A stretch of 64,000 bases of DNA, taken from Leptospirales bacterium (GTDB taxonomy: Bacteria; Spirochaetota; Leptospiria; Leptospirales; Leptonemataceae). A program made the translations under genes and the position numbers. The first letter of the stretch is position 1. Each line of letters starts with the position of its first letter. A model generated the notes under the pieces. That model worked only from the letters and a program-made list of their open reading frames with translations, did not search any database and had not been told where the DNA came from. Positions 15,987 through 24,676 of the stretch are shown in pieces. The DNA lies in assembly GCA_019694655.1 (NCBI GenBank), contig JAIBBN010000008.1:1-64000 (forward strand). Reading direction: 5' to 3'.

Positions 15987-16897
15987 CAACGCCCCTCCAA
16001 AGCGTCCAGAAAGGAGCGAATGGCAGCGGGCCAATCATAGGCAAGCGGAGCTACGCGACGCAGCGGCGCATCAATCTCGCGTGCAAACATGGCCGCACTG
16101 CGATCGCTGAGCTCTGGTTCAATCAGCACGACGCGCACGCCGCGACTGCGGGCGTGTTCCACGGCGGCGGCAGTTTGCGCCGGACCGGGCTCCTGCCCGC
16201 CGTGTTCCAGTGCAATCATTTCCAGATGATAGTCCTTTGCAAAGTAATTCCATGATGGGTGATAGCTGACAAAGCTTCGCACGGCCAGGGCCTGCGTGCG
16301 TCTGCGGCATTCGGCATCCAGGGCCGCGATCTGCGGACGAAAGGACTCAGCATGCGCTCGAAAATTCGAGCAACGCTCAGGGAAACGCTGGCAAAGTTCA
16401 TCGCGCAAATAGTCCAGCAGGGCGGCGGCGCGCGCTGGCGACTGCCAGTAGTGCGGATCCGGGCTATCGTGCCGCTGGGCAACAGGATTCGAGGATCCGC
16501 TGCGATGGATGTGGATGTAGCGCAGGTCGGCAAAGCGACTGGCCGGCGAAATAATCTGCAGCGAGGGGTTAGCTGCCAGAAAGCGCGGACGCCAGGCCGC
16601 CTCAAATTCCATCCCGCTCTCCACCAGCAAATGCGCTTCGCTCAGCAAGCGCAGCTGCTCGGGCCGCGGCTCAAAGACATGGGCATCGCTGCCTGCCGGA
16701 ACCAGAGCAATCGTTCGCAAGCTTTGGCCGGCAAGCTGATCTACAAAAAACTGCAGGGGTGCAATGCTGGCCGCAACCAGCGGCCGGCTGTCCTGTTCGG
16801 GCGCCTGGCAGGCGCCGGCCAGGATAAGGCAGAGCAAGATGAATGTTTGGCGCAGAGCGCAATGGCGGCCGCCGCCAGCAAGTCTCTCAGGTATCAT
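15986..16897 (-). CDS. znuA: Zinc ABC transporter substrate-binding lipoprotein
   Basis: 303 residues from the ATG at 16897. A lipoprotein signal ends in LILAGAC (Cys30), as expected for a binding protein held in the periplasm by a lipid anchor. Likely metal ligands are His73 (AGSDAHVFEP), His149 (DPHYW) and His213 (SYHPSWNYF), with an acidic ligand near EPELSDRS. A short His-containing loop (YIHIHRSG and QRHDS) stands where ZnuA proteins often carry a long His-rich loop. The gene overlaps the end of the Fur-family gene by 11 bases and the start of znuC by one, so regulator and transporter genes are translationally linked. Confidence 0.93.
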   Translation of the reverse strand: MIPERLAGGGRHCALRQTFILLCLILAGACQAPEQDSRPLVAASIAPLQFFVDQLAGQSLRTIALVPAGSDAHVFEPRPEQLRLLSEAHLLVESGMEFEAAWRPRFLAANPSLQIISPASRFADLRYIHIHRSGSSNPVAQRHDSPDPHYWQSPARAAALLDYLRDELCQRFPERCSNFRAHAESFRPQIAALDAECRRRTQALAVRSFVSYHPSWNYFAKDYHLEMIALEHGGQEPGPAQTAAAVEHARSRGVRVVLIEPELSDRSAAMFAREIDAPLRRVAPLAYDWPAAIRSFLDALEGR

Positions 16898-17387
16898 CGA
16901 CGCCTTGTTCGCATCGAGAGCAGTAGCCATAGACCTCGAAGGCATGGCTGCGCACACGAAACTTCTTTCGCGCCAGCGTCTGGAAATAACTCTCCGGAAG
17001 CGGACACTCGTCCAGACAGAAGGTGCTGCCGCAGGAGAGGCAGACGGCATGGTGGTGGTGGCGTGCGGCCCCGCCCTGGTATTCGTAGAGCAGGTCGCCG
17101 CTTTGTAGATTGACCTGCGAAACGATACCCAGATTGGCAAAGGTGCTCAGGGTGCGATAGACCGTATCAAGACTGATGCCGGGATGCTTTTGCTGGATCT
17201 GCTTGAAAACCTGCTGCACCGAAACGCGCCCCTTCTTGCCCGCTAGCTGGCGCAAGATATCGGTACGCTGCGGCGTTACACGCAGCCCCTCGCGCTTCAG
17301 CAGCGTCACCGTTTCGTCGGCAGGCTTCACCCGGAAAGACCAGCGCCGCAGGCTTGCACTGTAAATCCGAAAATTCCTGTCTGACAT
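16887..17387 (-). CDS. Fur-family metal-responsive repressor, probably Zur
   Basis: 166 residues from the ATG at 17387. Other in-frame starts are 17396 and 17465, and none has a convincing ribosome-binding site. The winged-helix domain reads LKREGLRVTPQRTDIL and HPGISLDTVYRTLSTFANLG. The dimerisation domain has the His cluster HHHHAVC, the zinc-binding pair CLSCG and a second CSRC pair near the C-terminus. Fur, Zur and PerR share these. Assignment as Zur rests on the immediately following znuACB genes and is an inference. It probably represses its own operon; I did not find a clear operator palindrome upstream. Confidence 0.88.
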   Translation of the reverse strand: MSDRNFRIYSASLRRWSFRVKPADETVTLLKREGLRVTPQRTDILRQLAGKKGRVSVQQVFKQIQQKHPGISLDTVYRTLSTFANLGIVSQVNLQSGDLLYEYQGGAARHHHHAVCLSCGSTFCLDECPLPESYFQTLARKKFRVRSHAFEVYGYCSRCEQGVDDT

Positions 17388-17509
17388 TAGTCGCATCGCC
17401 GCGGCCGGGCCCGAGCGCCGGGAAGACCGGTCGGATGCGGTCCCAATTGCCGCTTCGGATGGCATTTTTTTGGTTGCGAGCGACCGCTTCTGGCCTACTA
17501 GAAAGCGTC

Positions 17510-17704
17510 ATGAGATTCCTGCGCAACCTGGTCGTCGCCGTGCTGGCCGCTCTGCTCAGTTTTGGGGCCTGTAGCCTCTTTCAAAAGGAGGAGGATGACA
17601 ATACCTCGCTCCTGCTGCTGCTGGGGGCGTACCTGCTCAGTCAGGCGCAATGCCAGAACCAGTCCGGGCTGGTCATTTGCATTCCTCCGGGGCTGCGCTT
17701 TTAG
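17510..17704 (+). CDS. Small lipoprotein
   Basis: 64 residues from the ATG at 17510. A textbook lipoprotein signal (MRFLRNLVVAVLAALLSFGA) ends at Cys21, followed by an acidic patch (QKEEDDN), a hydrophobic stretch (TSLLLLLGAYLLSQAQ) and a Cys-containing tail. No family is recognised. It is divergent from the fur-znu operon and lies 20 bases upstream of an exported protein on the same strand, so it is probably the first gene of the run that includes the di-heme enzyme. Confidence 0.65.
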   Translation: MRFLRNLVVAVLAALLSFGACSLFQKEEDDNTSLLLLLGAYLLSQAQCQNQSGLVICIPPGLRF

Positions 17705-17723
17705 GGCTTTCTGGTCGCTACTT

Positions 17724-18935
17724 ATGAAAACAACGCTGCGTTCGCTATTGATAGGCGCCCTGCTGGGCGCCGCCTTCTTTGGATTGTCCACGCACATCAC
17801 GCGCCATCCTCAGGCGGGCGCCGTCTGGATCCATCTTCCTGATCTGCAACCGGCCTTTGATGCGCTGCAGGCCCGCGCCGAAGGCGGGCGCCCTGTGCTC
17901 TTTTCGACAAATCAGCGCGGTCTGGAAGTAGGCCCGCTGCGCGAGGCAGCCGCCGCGGAAAGCAGCTGGCTCTTTGTCCGTCAATCCGCCACCTGGGCCA
18001 ATAGCAACTCCAACCTGGCGGACAAGATCATCGTCGCCCTGAAGAACGCCGGACTGCTGGCAAACAGCGGAACCTTCCAGACTACCACCGTGATCAACGG
18101 CGTAAGTTATAAGCTGCGACTGGATACGGGCTGTTCGGCCGCTGCAATCTGTATGAACAAGTCTTCTACAGCTTATACCGGAACGAAGACCTACGCCAAT
18201 CGATTGAAATTCTGGCGCGCCAGCGACGGGACAGCAGCGCTGGAGATGCTCTTTGACAATGTGAACTCACCGGCGACAGGCAGCGGCGTTCTGCTCCTCT
18301 ATCGATTGGCAGTACTGGACAGCACAATCTCTAACAACGAAAGCTTGATTGTCGAAAGCTATATCAGCGGCGGCGCGCCCAGTCGCCGACAGACCTACTC
18401 CTGGGGAAGCGCCTTCTGGACTTCCGGACCAAACGCCGCGACGACCAGCGACCGCGGTCGCGTGGTGCTGGAGGAAATGACCATTGGCGAAAAGAATGGC
18501 GGGCTGACGGCCGGGCTGTGCGTAAAGATTGCGGCGCGCACCGTGTCCTTTAGCAGCGACTGCGGCACAGGCGCGCATTACTATGCACTTGCTTACGGTC
18601 AGAAGACAACTGGCAATTTTGAAACTACCGCGCTCTCCGGACTGGCGCTTGGCGCGCTTCCAGCCTCGGGCGTATCCACGATCTGCGGGGCCAACATCCT
18701 GCAGCATGGCATCTTTGCCGGCAGCGGCTTTGTAAGCGACAACCTTGCATCAGGCGCTATCCCCACAGGCTACCCCGATGCCAATGCCGTCACCGGTTAT
18801 GGCGGGGTTGATGCGCTATATAGCGAGGTAAATACGGCGGGCGCCGGGGCCGGCGGTTACGATGATCTGCAAACTGCAACCATCAATGGACTGAATGCGA
18901 TTGCCTTTCCAAATGCCGACGCGCCGCCCTTCTGA
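17724..18935 (+). CDS. Exported protein of unknown function
   Basis: 403 residues from the ATG at 17724, where a signal-anchor-like segment begins (SLLIGALLGAAFFGLS). A longer frame from 17562 would fuse nonsense Arg/Cys-rich sequence to it. The mature part is rich in Ser, Thr, Ala and Gly with short beta-like segments and two pairs of cysteines (DTGCSAAAICMN, LCVKIAARTVSFSSDCG). The C-terminal region has a Gly-rich run (AGAGAGGYDDL). I recognise no family. It ends three bases before the start of the di-heme cytochrome gene, so it may be an electron-transfer partner or substrate of that enzyme, but this rests on position only. Confidence 0.6.
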   Translation: MKTTLRSLLIGALLGAAFFGLSTHITRHPQAGAVWIHLPDLQPAFDALQARAEGGRPVLFSTNQRGLEVGPLREAAAAESSWLFVRQSATWANSNSNLADKIIVALKNAGLLANSGTFQTTTVINGVSYKLRLDTGCSAAAICMNKSSTAYTGTKTYANRLKFWRASDGTAALEMLFDNVNSPATGSGVLLLYRLAVLDSTISNNESLIVESYISGGAPSRRQTYSWGSAFWTSGPNAATTSDRGRVVLEEMTIGEKNGGLTAGLCVKIAARTVSFSSDCGTGAHYYALAYGQKTTGNFETTALSGLALGALPASGVSTICGANILQHGIFAGSGFVSDNLASGAIPTGYPDANAVTGYGGVDALYSEVNTAGAGAGGYDDLQTATINGLNAIAFPNADAPPF

Positions 18936-18938
18936 TAA

Positions 18939-20147
18939 GTGCAGCGGGCGGCAATCGTGGGCGGCTTGCGCTGGATCTCCTGCGTCCTCTACCTCCCGAT
19001 TTTTGGTCTGTTGATTGCTTGCAGCCCGGCCGGCTTTACCCGCAGTCGCTGCCCAACTTTCGACTACGGCCTGCCGCCTGGCCAATCGCCCCCGCCCGCG
19101 CCGCCCGACGTCTGCGTCAGCAAAGCGACCGTTGAGCTGGGTCGGGCGCTGTTCTACAGCAAGGAGCTTTCCGCCAATCGCAGCATGTCCTGCGGCGCCT
19201 GCCACCAGCAAAGTCGCGCCTTCAGCGATGGGCGCGTGCGAGCAATTGGTTCTACCGGTCAGCTGCATCCAAGAAATACGCAGAGCCTGGCCAACGTCGG
19301 CTATTTGCAGCAACTTACCTGGGCCTTGCCGGAACTGACGCGCCTCGACAAGCAGGCGGGCATTCCCTTCTTCTCGAAAAGTACGGCGACCGGGATTGAA
19401 GAATTGAATATGGCCGGTAAGGAGCACATCTTTGCCGATCGCATGCGCTCCGAGCCCCGACTGCAGGCGCTTTTTGCCGCCGCCTTTCCAGGCCAGACCA
19501 TTGATGTGATCCACATGGCTCTGGCGCTGGCAGCCTTTGAGAGTACTTTGATATCAAGGCGCTCGCCCTTTGATCGCGAGGAGCTGAGCAAGCAAGCGCT
19601 ACGGGGCAAGGAATTGTTTTTTTCGCAGCGCGTCGGATGTTCCGGCTGTCATTCTGGAACAGATTTCAATCAGGATGCTGCATCAAATACTACAGGTTAC
19701 TACAATATCGGACTCTACAATGTCGGCAACAGCGGCGACTATCCGGATCATCGGCTGCACGGGCCGACAGCAGCGCGCCTGACTCAGGGACTGCAGCAAT
19801 TCAGCGGCAGGGCTGCCGATCGCGGTCGCTTTCGCACGCCCAGCTTGCGCAACGTCGCATTGACCGCACCCTACATGCACGACGGCAGCATCGCTACCCT
19901 GTCGCTGGCCATTGATCATTTTGACGGCGGGGGTCGAATGCTTGCCGACGGGCCCTTTGCTGGCGATGGCCGGCGCAATCCAAACAAGGATTCGCGAATT
20001 CGCAGGCTTGGACTGAATGCCGCTGAGAAAGCGCAATTGGCAGCTTTTCTGATGTCGCTAAGCGATGACTGTTTTATCAATGACCCGCGCTACAGCGATC
20101 CCCTGCAGCCGCCGCCCGCTCTGCCGGCGCATTGTCGTCTTCCTTAG
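18939..20147 (+). CDS. Di-heme cytochrome c peroxidase/MauG-family lipoprotein
   Basis: 402 residues from a GTG just after the previous stop; a GTG at 18957 is an alternative. The signal ends in a lipobox (LLIAC, Cys28). The two c-type heme sites are CGACH and CSGCH, at about residues 84 and 231. The late motif TPSLRNVALTAPYMHDGS is characteristic of the bacterial cytochrome c peroxidase/MauG superfamily. HPRNTQSLANVGY and LTWALPEL resemble the MXAN_0977/MbnH-type subgroup. Members reduce peroxide or oxidise residues in a partner protein. The enzyme would work in the periplasm, lipid-anchored, receiving electrons from a small cytochrome or copper protein. Confidence 0.88.
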   Translation: MQRAAIVGGLRWISCVLYLPIFGLLIACSPAGFTRSRCPTFDYGLPPGQSPPPAPPDVCVSKATVELGRALFYSKELSANRSMSCGACHQQSRAFSDGRVRAIGSTGQLHPRNTQSLANVGYLQQLTWALPELTRLDKQAGIPFFSKSTATGIEELNMAGKEHIFADRMRSEPRLQALFAAAFPGQTIDVIHMALALAAFESTLISRRSPFDREELSKQALRGKELFFSQRVGCSGCHSGTDFNQDAASNTTGYYNIGLYNVGNSGDYPDHRLHGPTAARLTQGLQQFSGRAADRGRFRTPSLRNVALTAPYMHDGSIATLSLAIDHFDGGGRMLADGPFAGDGRRNPNKDSRIRRLGLNAAEKAQLAAFLMSLSDDCFINDPRYSDPLQPPPALPAHCRLP

Positions 20148-20164
20148 TGCGCGCCTTGTGTCAG

Positions 20165-21160
20165 TTAAAAGACAAAGCTTGCGCCAATTCCCAGATACAG
20201 ATCGCGGCCTCTTGCTGAGCCGCGCCCTCCGCCCTCGTAACTTTGATCGCCGCTGTCGGTCGGGGGCGATGCGGGCGCAGGTTCGACCGATGGAGCTGGC
20301 TCTGTCGCAGGAACCGGCGCGGACTCATCCGGCGTCGTTTCTTCGCCTTCAGCGGGAGGCTCAAGGGACTCTGGCTCTTCTGGAGTCGGAGTCGATTGTG
20401 GCACAGGCAATGGACGTTGCAACATATCCTCGATCAACTGATTGCCGCTGAAATAAGCGTCCAGCACGTTGTATAGATACCAGCCGGCAAAAAGGGCCAC
20501 AGCGAAGTTGGCGTCACTGGCCGCTCGTTGTTTGGCGTTGCGCGACTCATTGGCCAGAAAGAAAGCGCTGGCGATTGTTGTCGGGCTGCCGCTGGCCGCC
20601 GATAGCAAAGAGAGATTGGCCGACTGCTCGAATTCATTGCTGGCGCTACGATAGCTTCGATCAGCGCGATAGATGTTGTAGGCCAGAAGACCGGCGACGC
20701 CCATGCCAATGATCCCGCGCGTGCTTTCGCCTCGGTGAAACTGTCCCCAGCCAGGCCAGATCAAGCTGCGCCAGGCTGCGTCGGCGCTCAAGCTGCGATA
20801 GAGGCTCAAGTTCTGGTTGATACGATCCATCCGATCCTGCAACTCCACGTTCTGGGCGCGCAATCCCTCCAGCTCTTCACGCAGCGCCACAGTTTGAGAT
20901 TCCCGTTCCTTCTCCTGCTCCAGCTTCTCAGCCCACAGTTTTTCCTCTTCAGGATCAAAGGAGATGCGCTGAATTTCAGTCTTTGGAACAACGCGCGAGG
21001 ATCCGCCCGTTTCAATTCGAACGGATTGTGGGGTCTGGGCGACGATTCGACCCCGCAGCGTTTCGCCATTTTTTAAGAAAATCAGGTCGGCAAAGAGCGC
21101 CTGCAGGGGCAGACACAAGACGACCGGCACAAGGAATAGCACCAGGCGAGTACGCAACAT
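20165..21160 (-). CDS. Exported DUF5683-like membrane protein
   Basis: 331 residues. The signal peptide is LVLFLVPVVLCLPLQALFA. Residues 25-65 form a small beta module (IFLKNGETLRGRIVAQTP ... VVPKTEIQRISF) followed by a coiled coil (about 72-120). Residues 128-235 contain SLIWPGWGQFHRGESTRGII and several hydrophobic segments, the pattern of the DUF5683 type found in spirochaetes and Bacteroidetes, usually near the envelope. After residue 245 the protein is Pro/Glu/Ser-rich, with a final short strand (DLYLGIGASFVF). Function is unknown. Its stop is close to that of the convergent peroxidase gene. Confidence 0.65.
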   Translation of the reverse strand: MLRTRLVLFLVPVVLCLPLQALFADLIFLKNGETLRGRIVAQTPQSVRIETGGSSRVVPKTEIQRISFDPEEEKLWAEKLEQEKERESQTVALREELEGLRAQNVELQDRMDRINQNLSLYRSLSADAAWRSLIWPGWGQFHRGESTRGIIGMGVAGLLAYNIYRADRSYRSASNEFEQSANLSLLSAASGSPTTIASAFFLANESRNAKQRAASDANFAVALFAGWYLYNVLDAYFSGNQLIEDMLQRPLPVPQSTPTPEEPESLEPPAEGEETTPDESAPVPATEPAPSVEPAPASPPTDSGDQSYEGGGRGSARGRDLYLGIGASFVF

Positions 21161-21204
21161 CTCGTACTGATACCAGGTATTTCCTGCGATGGGTCAATCG
21201 TAAT

Positions 21205-22299
21205 TCAGCGCTCCCGGAAAAGCTCATTCTGGCAAAATTCCAGCAGCAGGCCGCCCTTTTCCAGAATTGCCTTACGCCAGCGCCAATCTGGCGGAGAAAA
21301 CGCACGCCGCAGAGCCTCGCGAGCCGGATGATGCGGCAACGCACGTTCGCCATGCAAACGATGCAGACGGTTTTCCTCGCGCAGGGCGCAGAGTGTGCGC
21401 ATTGCGCTGACCGTACCAAATTCCTGAGTCAGAAATGTCGATCGGGCGCGCGAAAGCGCCGCCGGCACAGCGCTTTCGATTCCGCCTTGCACGCGATAGA
21501 TCTGGGCGTTGGCCGCGCCCGGAATATCGAGCCGTTGCTCGTAGCGCTGCTTCAGCCGCTCTTGCAGCTCTGGTTCATCGGCGTGTTCCAGAATGACAGT
21601 GTGGTCGCCGCGACGGCCGAGGCCAGTGTGCACATCGATCCACAAACACCGGCGTAGCCCGGAGGCCTTGCTGCGCAGCCAGCGCAAGAGATGAGCAGGC
21701 CCCTCTTCCATTTTTTCGCCGCCATAGAACAAGCCCTGAGGATACTCGTATTGTCCTTGGACCACGGCCAGTTGCGCTGCCTGCACGCCCAATCGCAGAT
21801 AGGTAAGAATCAAGCGACTGCGAAAGAACTCCGGGCCTCCCTGCGCCGCGGCCGGATTGAGCAGCGCATCCAGCTGTCGATAGGCAGGCGGAGCGCCGCT
21901 GTAGCTTTGCGCTGGACCCGGGAAATTTCGATTGAGGTCAACGTTGCTCTCGTTTACCCGACGCAGCCAGGCCATGCCAAAAGGATTCAGGGCATGGATG
22001 AAAATCAGCGCGCCGTTGGGCGGGGCCGCGTGCGCTTGCTGAATGGCCTGTAGCTGAATTGCACTGCCGGCAAAGCCCTCAACGCCATGCAGACCGCTGG
22101 AGTGGATGACCGCCCGTCTGGCGCGCAGCGATCCAAGCCAGGCAATATCGATGGCCAGCGATTCGCCAGCCGGTCCGCGCAGGCCCCAATCGAGCGACCA
22201 GAGGTGCGCCTTGCGACGCTCCGCAGCCAGCAGAAAGCGACGCCGCGCAGATTGATAGTCAGGCGAGAAAAAGTATTCCGGATCGTGGCCGACTGCCAT
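21205..22299 (-). CDS. DUF2817/M14-like metallopeptidase
   Basis: 364 residues from the ATG at 22299; the frame extends upstream but without homology-like sequence. Conserved carboxypeptidase-type residues are visible: the zinc-binding pair His71/Glu74 (SSGLHGVEGFAG), Arg124 in VDLNRNFPG, the third ligand His224 (IDVHTGLG) and the likely catalytic Glu293 (LTQEFGT). This is the DUF2817 branch of the M14 zinc carboxypeptidases, so it probably removes a C-terminal residue or a related amide group from a peptide. No signal peptide is visible, suggesting a cytoplasmic enzyme. It is divergent from uvrC with a 111-base spacer. Confidence 0.85.
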   Translation of the reverse strand: MAVGHDPEYFFSPDYQSARRRFLLAAERRKAHLWSLDWGLRGPAGESLAIDIAWLGSLRARRAVIHSSGLHGVEGFAGSAIQLQAIQQAHAAPPNGALIFIHALNPFGMAWLRRVNESNVDLNRNFPGPAQSYSGAPPAYRQLDALLNPAAAQGGPEFFRSRLILTYLRLGVQAAQLAVVQGQYEYPQGLFYGGEKMEEGPAHLLRWLRSKASGLRRCLWIDVHTGLGRRGDHTVILEHADEPELQERLKQRYEQRLDIPGAANAQIYRVQGGIESAVPAALSRARSTFLTQEFGTVSAMRTLCALREENRLHRLHGERALPHHPAREALRRAFSPPDWRWRKAILEKGGLLLEFCQNELFRER

Positions 22300-22322
22300 A
22301 AGCTGGCGCCTCCGATCAGCGC

Positions 22323-22358
22323 AGAAGCGCTTGCCGTTTGCTGCTCCGCTGCGCTTCT
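22323..22358. repeat. Perfect 8-bp inverted repeat between the DUF2817 gene and uvrC
   Basis: AGAAGCGC (22323-22330) and GCGCTTCT (22351-22358) are exact reverse complements separated by 20 bases. They sit in the shared upstream region of two divergent genes, where a regulator could bind. It does not match the Leptospira-type or E. coli LexA sites I know. Confidence 0.3.
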
Positions 22359-22410
22359 CTTGAGCACAGTATCGCCGGCAGCATGGGCCAGAGCGAAGGG
22401 TCAGGGCATC

Positions 22411-24294
22411 GTGTCCACGGATATTTTCCAATTGCTACGGCAGAAAGTCGCCAGGGCTCCGACCAGCGCCGGCTGTTACATCTGGAAGGACGCGGCGGGC
22501 GAGAGCCTCTACGTGGGCAAGGCCATCAATCTACGCGCCCGCTTACGCAACTATCTCTCCGCTTCGCAAGACAATCCGCGCACCCTGGCGCTCATGGAAA
22601 ATGCGGTTGATCTGGAATGGATCAGCGTCGGCGCCGAAGCTGAGGCCCTGATCCTGGAAGCGACGCTGGTAAAGGAGCGCCAACCGCGCTTCAATGTTCG
22701 GCTGAAAGACGACAAACGCTATCCCTACATTTCTGTTTCCACCAGCGAGGCCTTTCCGCAGATCTTTCTAACGCGCACAGTTCGAGACAATGGCGACGCC
22801 TACTTCGGACCGTTTACTGATGTGCGGGCGGCGCGCAATACCATTGCTCTCATCCACAAGATTTTTCCCATCCGCAAGGTTCGTCAGCGACTGCCGCTGA
22901 AGAAGGCGGCGCGCCCCTGTATGAACTTCCACATCAAGCGCTGTCTGGCGCCCTGCAGCGGCGCTGTCGGCGCCGAGGAATATGCTCGCGTGGTGCAAGA
23001 CGTGCTGCTCTTTCTGGAAGGCAAAGGGGAGATGCTGGAAACGATGGTCCAGCGACGGATGGATGAGTACAGCGCTACTATGGCTTACGAGAAAGCGGCC
23101 ATTTACCGCGATGTCCTGATCAATGTACGCCGCACACAGGAGCGCCAGAGCGTCGTTCAGACGGGCCAGACAAACGAAGACATCATTGGACTTGCGCTAC
23201 GCGAAGACGCCGCTCAAATTGCGCTGCTGGAGATTCGCGGCGGAAAGTGGCTCGACCGTCGCACCTTCCCGCTGCAGGGCGCGGCTTCAGCCGCCGCGCC
23301 GGAAATTCTGGCTTCCTTTCTTCGCGATTACTATTTGAGCGCCGATCGTCTGCCAGCGCGCATTGTCTTGCCGGCTCATCCTGAAAATGCGCGGCTGCTG
23401 GAACAGCTGCTCAGCGAACGCGCCGGCCGCAAAGTTCTAATTCGCAGCGGCGGAAATTCGCAACGCCGCTCGCTGCTGAAGATTGCCGCACGCAACGCGG
23501 AACTGCTGCTTTCGGAGCGTCTGCTGGCCGTTCGCGCCCGCGATCGCGACGCGGCGCTGGCTGAATTGCAACAGATGCTGACGCTGCCGGAAACGCCCAG
23601 CGTTATCGAATGCTACGATATTTCACACTTTCAGGGAAGCCATACGGTCGCCTCCGGCGTAGTTTTTGTCGACGGGGCCCCTCAAAAATCAGCCTACAGA
23701 CAGTACCGCATTCGCAGCGTGGAGGGCATCCACGATCCAGCCTCCATAAGAGAAGCGCTCAGTCGAAGGCTACAGCGCTTGCTCAACGAAGACAAGAGCC
23801 TGCCCGACCTGGTGGTCATTGACGGCGGATTGACGCAGCTCTCAGCGGCCTGCGAGGCGGCGCAGAGTCTGTCGCTGGGCGACTTGCCGATCATTTCGCT
23901 GGCCAAGCAGCGAGAAGAAATCTATCTGCCTGGCGAATCTGCTCCGCGACAATTTGATCCAAACTCGGCCGGCATGCGCCTGTTGCGCCGGCTGCGGGAC
24001 GAAGCGCATCGCTTCGCGATCAGTCAGCACCGACGCAGTCGCAACCGCGCGCTGCTTTCCCATCTGGTGGATGAGATTCCCGATATTGGACCGGCGCGCA
24101 AGGCCAGTTTGCTGCGACACCTGGATGATCGCAAGCTGGAGGAAGCAAGTGTGGAAGCGCTGATGAAGGCGCCCGGAATCGGGCTGGAGACGGCGCGAAA
24201 AATCGCGGCCTACTTTGCATCGCGCAAAAAACCGGCGTCCGGCGCCGAAGCGCTCAGGACTGCATCAGGCAGCGAAAGTTCAGAATCAAATTGA
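22411..24294 (+). CDS. uvrC: Excinuclease ABC subunit C
   Basis: 627 residues from the GTG at 22411, which gives the usual family length; the frame stays open upstream, but the family N-terminus begins here. Residues 13-95 are the GIY-YIG endonuclease (SAGCYIWK, then SLYVGKAINLRARLRNYL). A UVR coiled coil with MAYEKAAIYRD lies near residue 220 and pairs with UvrB. The RNase H-like C-terminal nuclease holds IECYDISHFQGSHTVAS and VVIDGGLTQL. Two helix-hairpin-helix motifs close the protein (IPDIGPARKASLL, APGIGLETARKIAAYF). It makes both incisions in nucleotide excision repair. The final 85 bases overlap a convergent PilZ gene. Confidence 0.96.
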   Translation: MSTDIFQLLRQKVARAPTSAGCYIWKDAAGESLYVGKAINLRARLRNYLSASQDNPRTLALMENAVDLEWISVGAEAEALILEATLVKERQPRFNVRLKDDKRYPYISVSTSEAFPQIFLTRTVRDNGDAYFGPFTDVRAARNTIALIHKIFPIRKVRQRLPLKKAARPCMNFHIKRCLAPCSGAVGAEEYARVVQDVLLFLEGKGEMLETMVQRRMDEYSATMAYEKAAIYRDVLINVRRTQERQSVVQTGQTNEDIIGLALREDAAQIALLEIRGGKWLDRRTFPLQGAASAAAPEILASFLRDYYLSADRLPARIVLPAHPENARLLEQLLSERAGRKVLIRSGGNSQRRSLLKIAARNAELLLSERLLAVRARDRDAALAELQQMLTLPETPSVIECYDISHFQGSHTVASGVVFVDGAPQKSAYRQYRIRSVEGIHDPASIREALSRRLQRLLNEDKSLPDLVVIDGGLTQLSAACEAAQSLSLGDLPIISLAKQREEIYLPGESAPRQFDPNSAGMRLLRRLRDEAHRFAISQHRRSRNRALLSHLVDEIPDIGPARKASLLRHLDDRKLEEASVEALMKAPGIGLETARKIAAYFASRKKPASGAEALRTASGSESSESN

Positions 24295-24572
24295 AGACCG
24301 AGCAATAGCGCGGGTCGGCCGTGGCGCTCCTCTCGACGGGTCCAGACTACATTGCCCTGAAAGTGCACGGGAGTATTCCCGACGCTCATCTGACCGCGCA
24401 GCATCGCTCCGCTGGGGATATGCAAGGCATTCGAACCAGGCAGGCAAAGGCTGGCCCCGCTATCCGAAATATTGCGCGGAAATCCCGCAAAACGCCGATT
24501 TTCCCATTCCACATCAACACGAAAAAGCTCCAGCGACCGTCCGCTGCGTCGCGGCTGGATGCGCTGTTCCAT
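24210..24572 (-). CDS. PilZ-domain protein, likely cyclic-di-GMP binding
   Basis: 120 residues from the ATG at 24572, chosen for the GGAGG seven bases upstream. The first residues hold the c-di-GMP-binding arginines (RIQPRRSGR, an RxxxR arrangement), and the second motif of the domain is visible as NISDSGASL (the D/NxSxxG element). The core continues with a beta-barrel (VHFQGNVVWTRRE ... LLGLQF). The protein is a single PilZ domain, so it probably acts as an adaptor that binds a partner when c-di-GMP is present. Its 3' end lies antisense to the last 85 bases of uvrC. Confidence 0.85.
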   Translation of the reverse strand: MEQRIQPRRSGRSLELFRVDVEWENRRFAGFPRNISDSGASLCLPGSNALHIPSGAMLRGQMSVGNTPVHFQGNVVWTRREERHGRPALLLGLQFDSELSLPDAVLSASAPDAGFLRDAK

Positions 24573-24676
24573 GATGTGGCCTCCGCTTTGCATGATACTC
24601 GAGTACAAATATTGAGAGGACGATAGACCTGACCAGTGAAATTGATAGTGTTTCCCTGGCAGCGATGCCTGGTTTT

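Noticed and set aside
16259-17113. 284-residue open frame on the plus strand
   Set aside because: Antisense to znuA and the Fur-family gene.
17562-17723. Upstream extension of the exported protein before the di-heme gene
   Set aside because: It overlaps the small lipoprotein gene out of frame and reads as Arg/Cys-rich nonsense; the signal segment starts at 17724.
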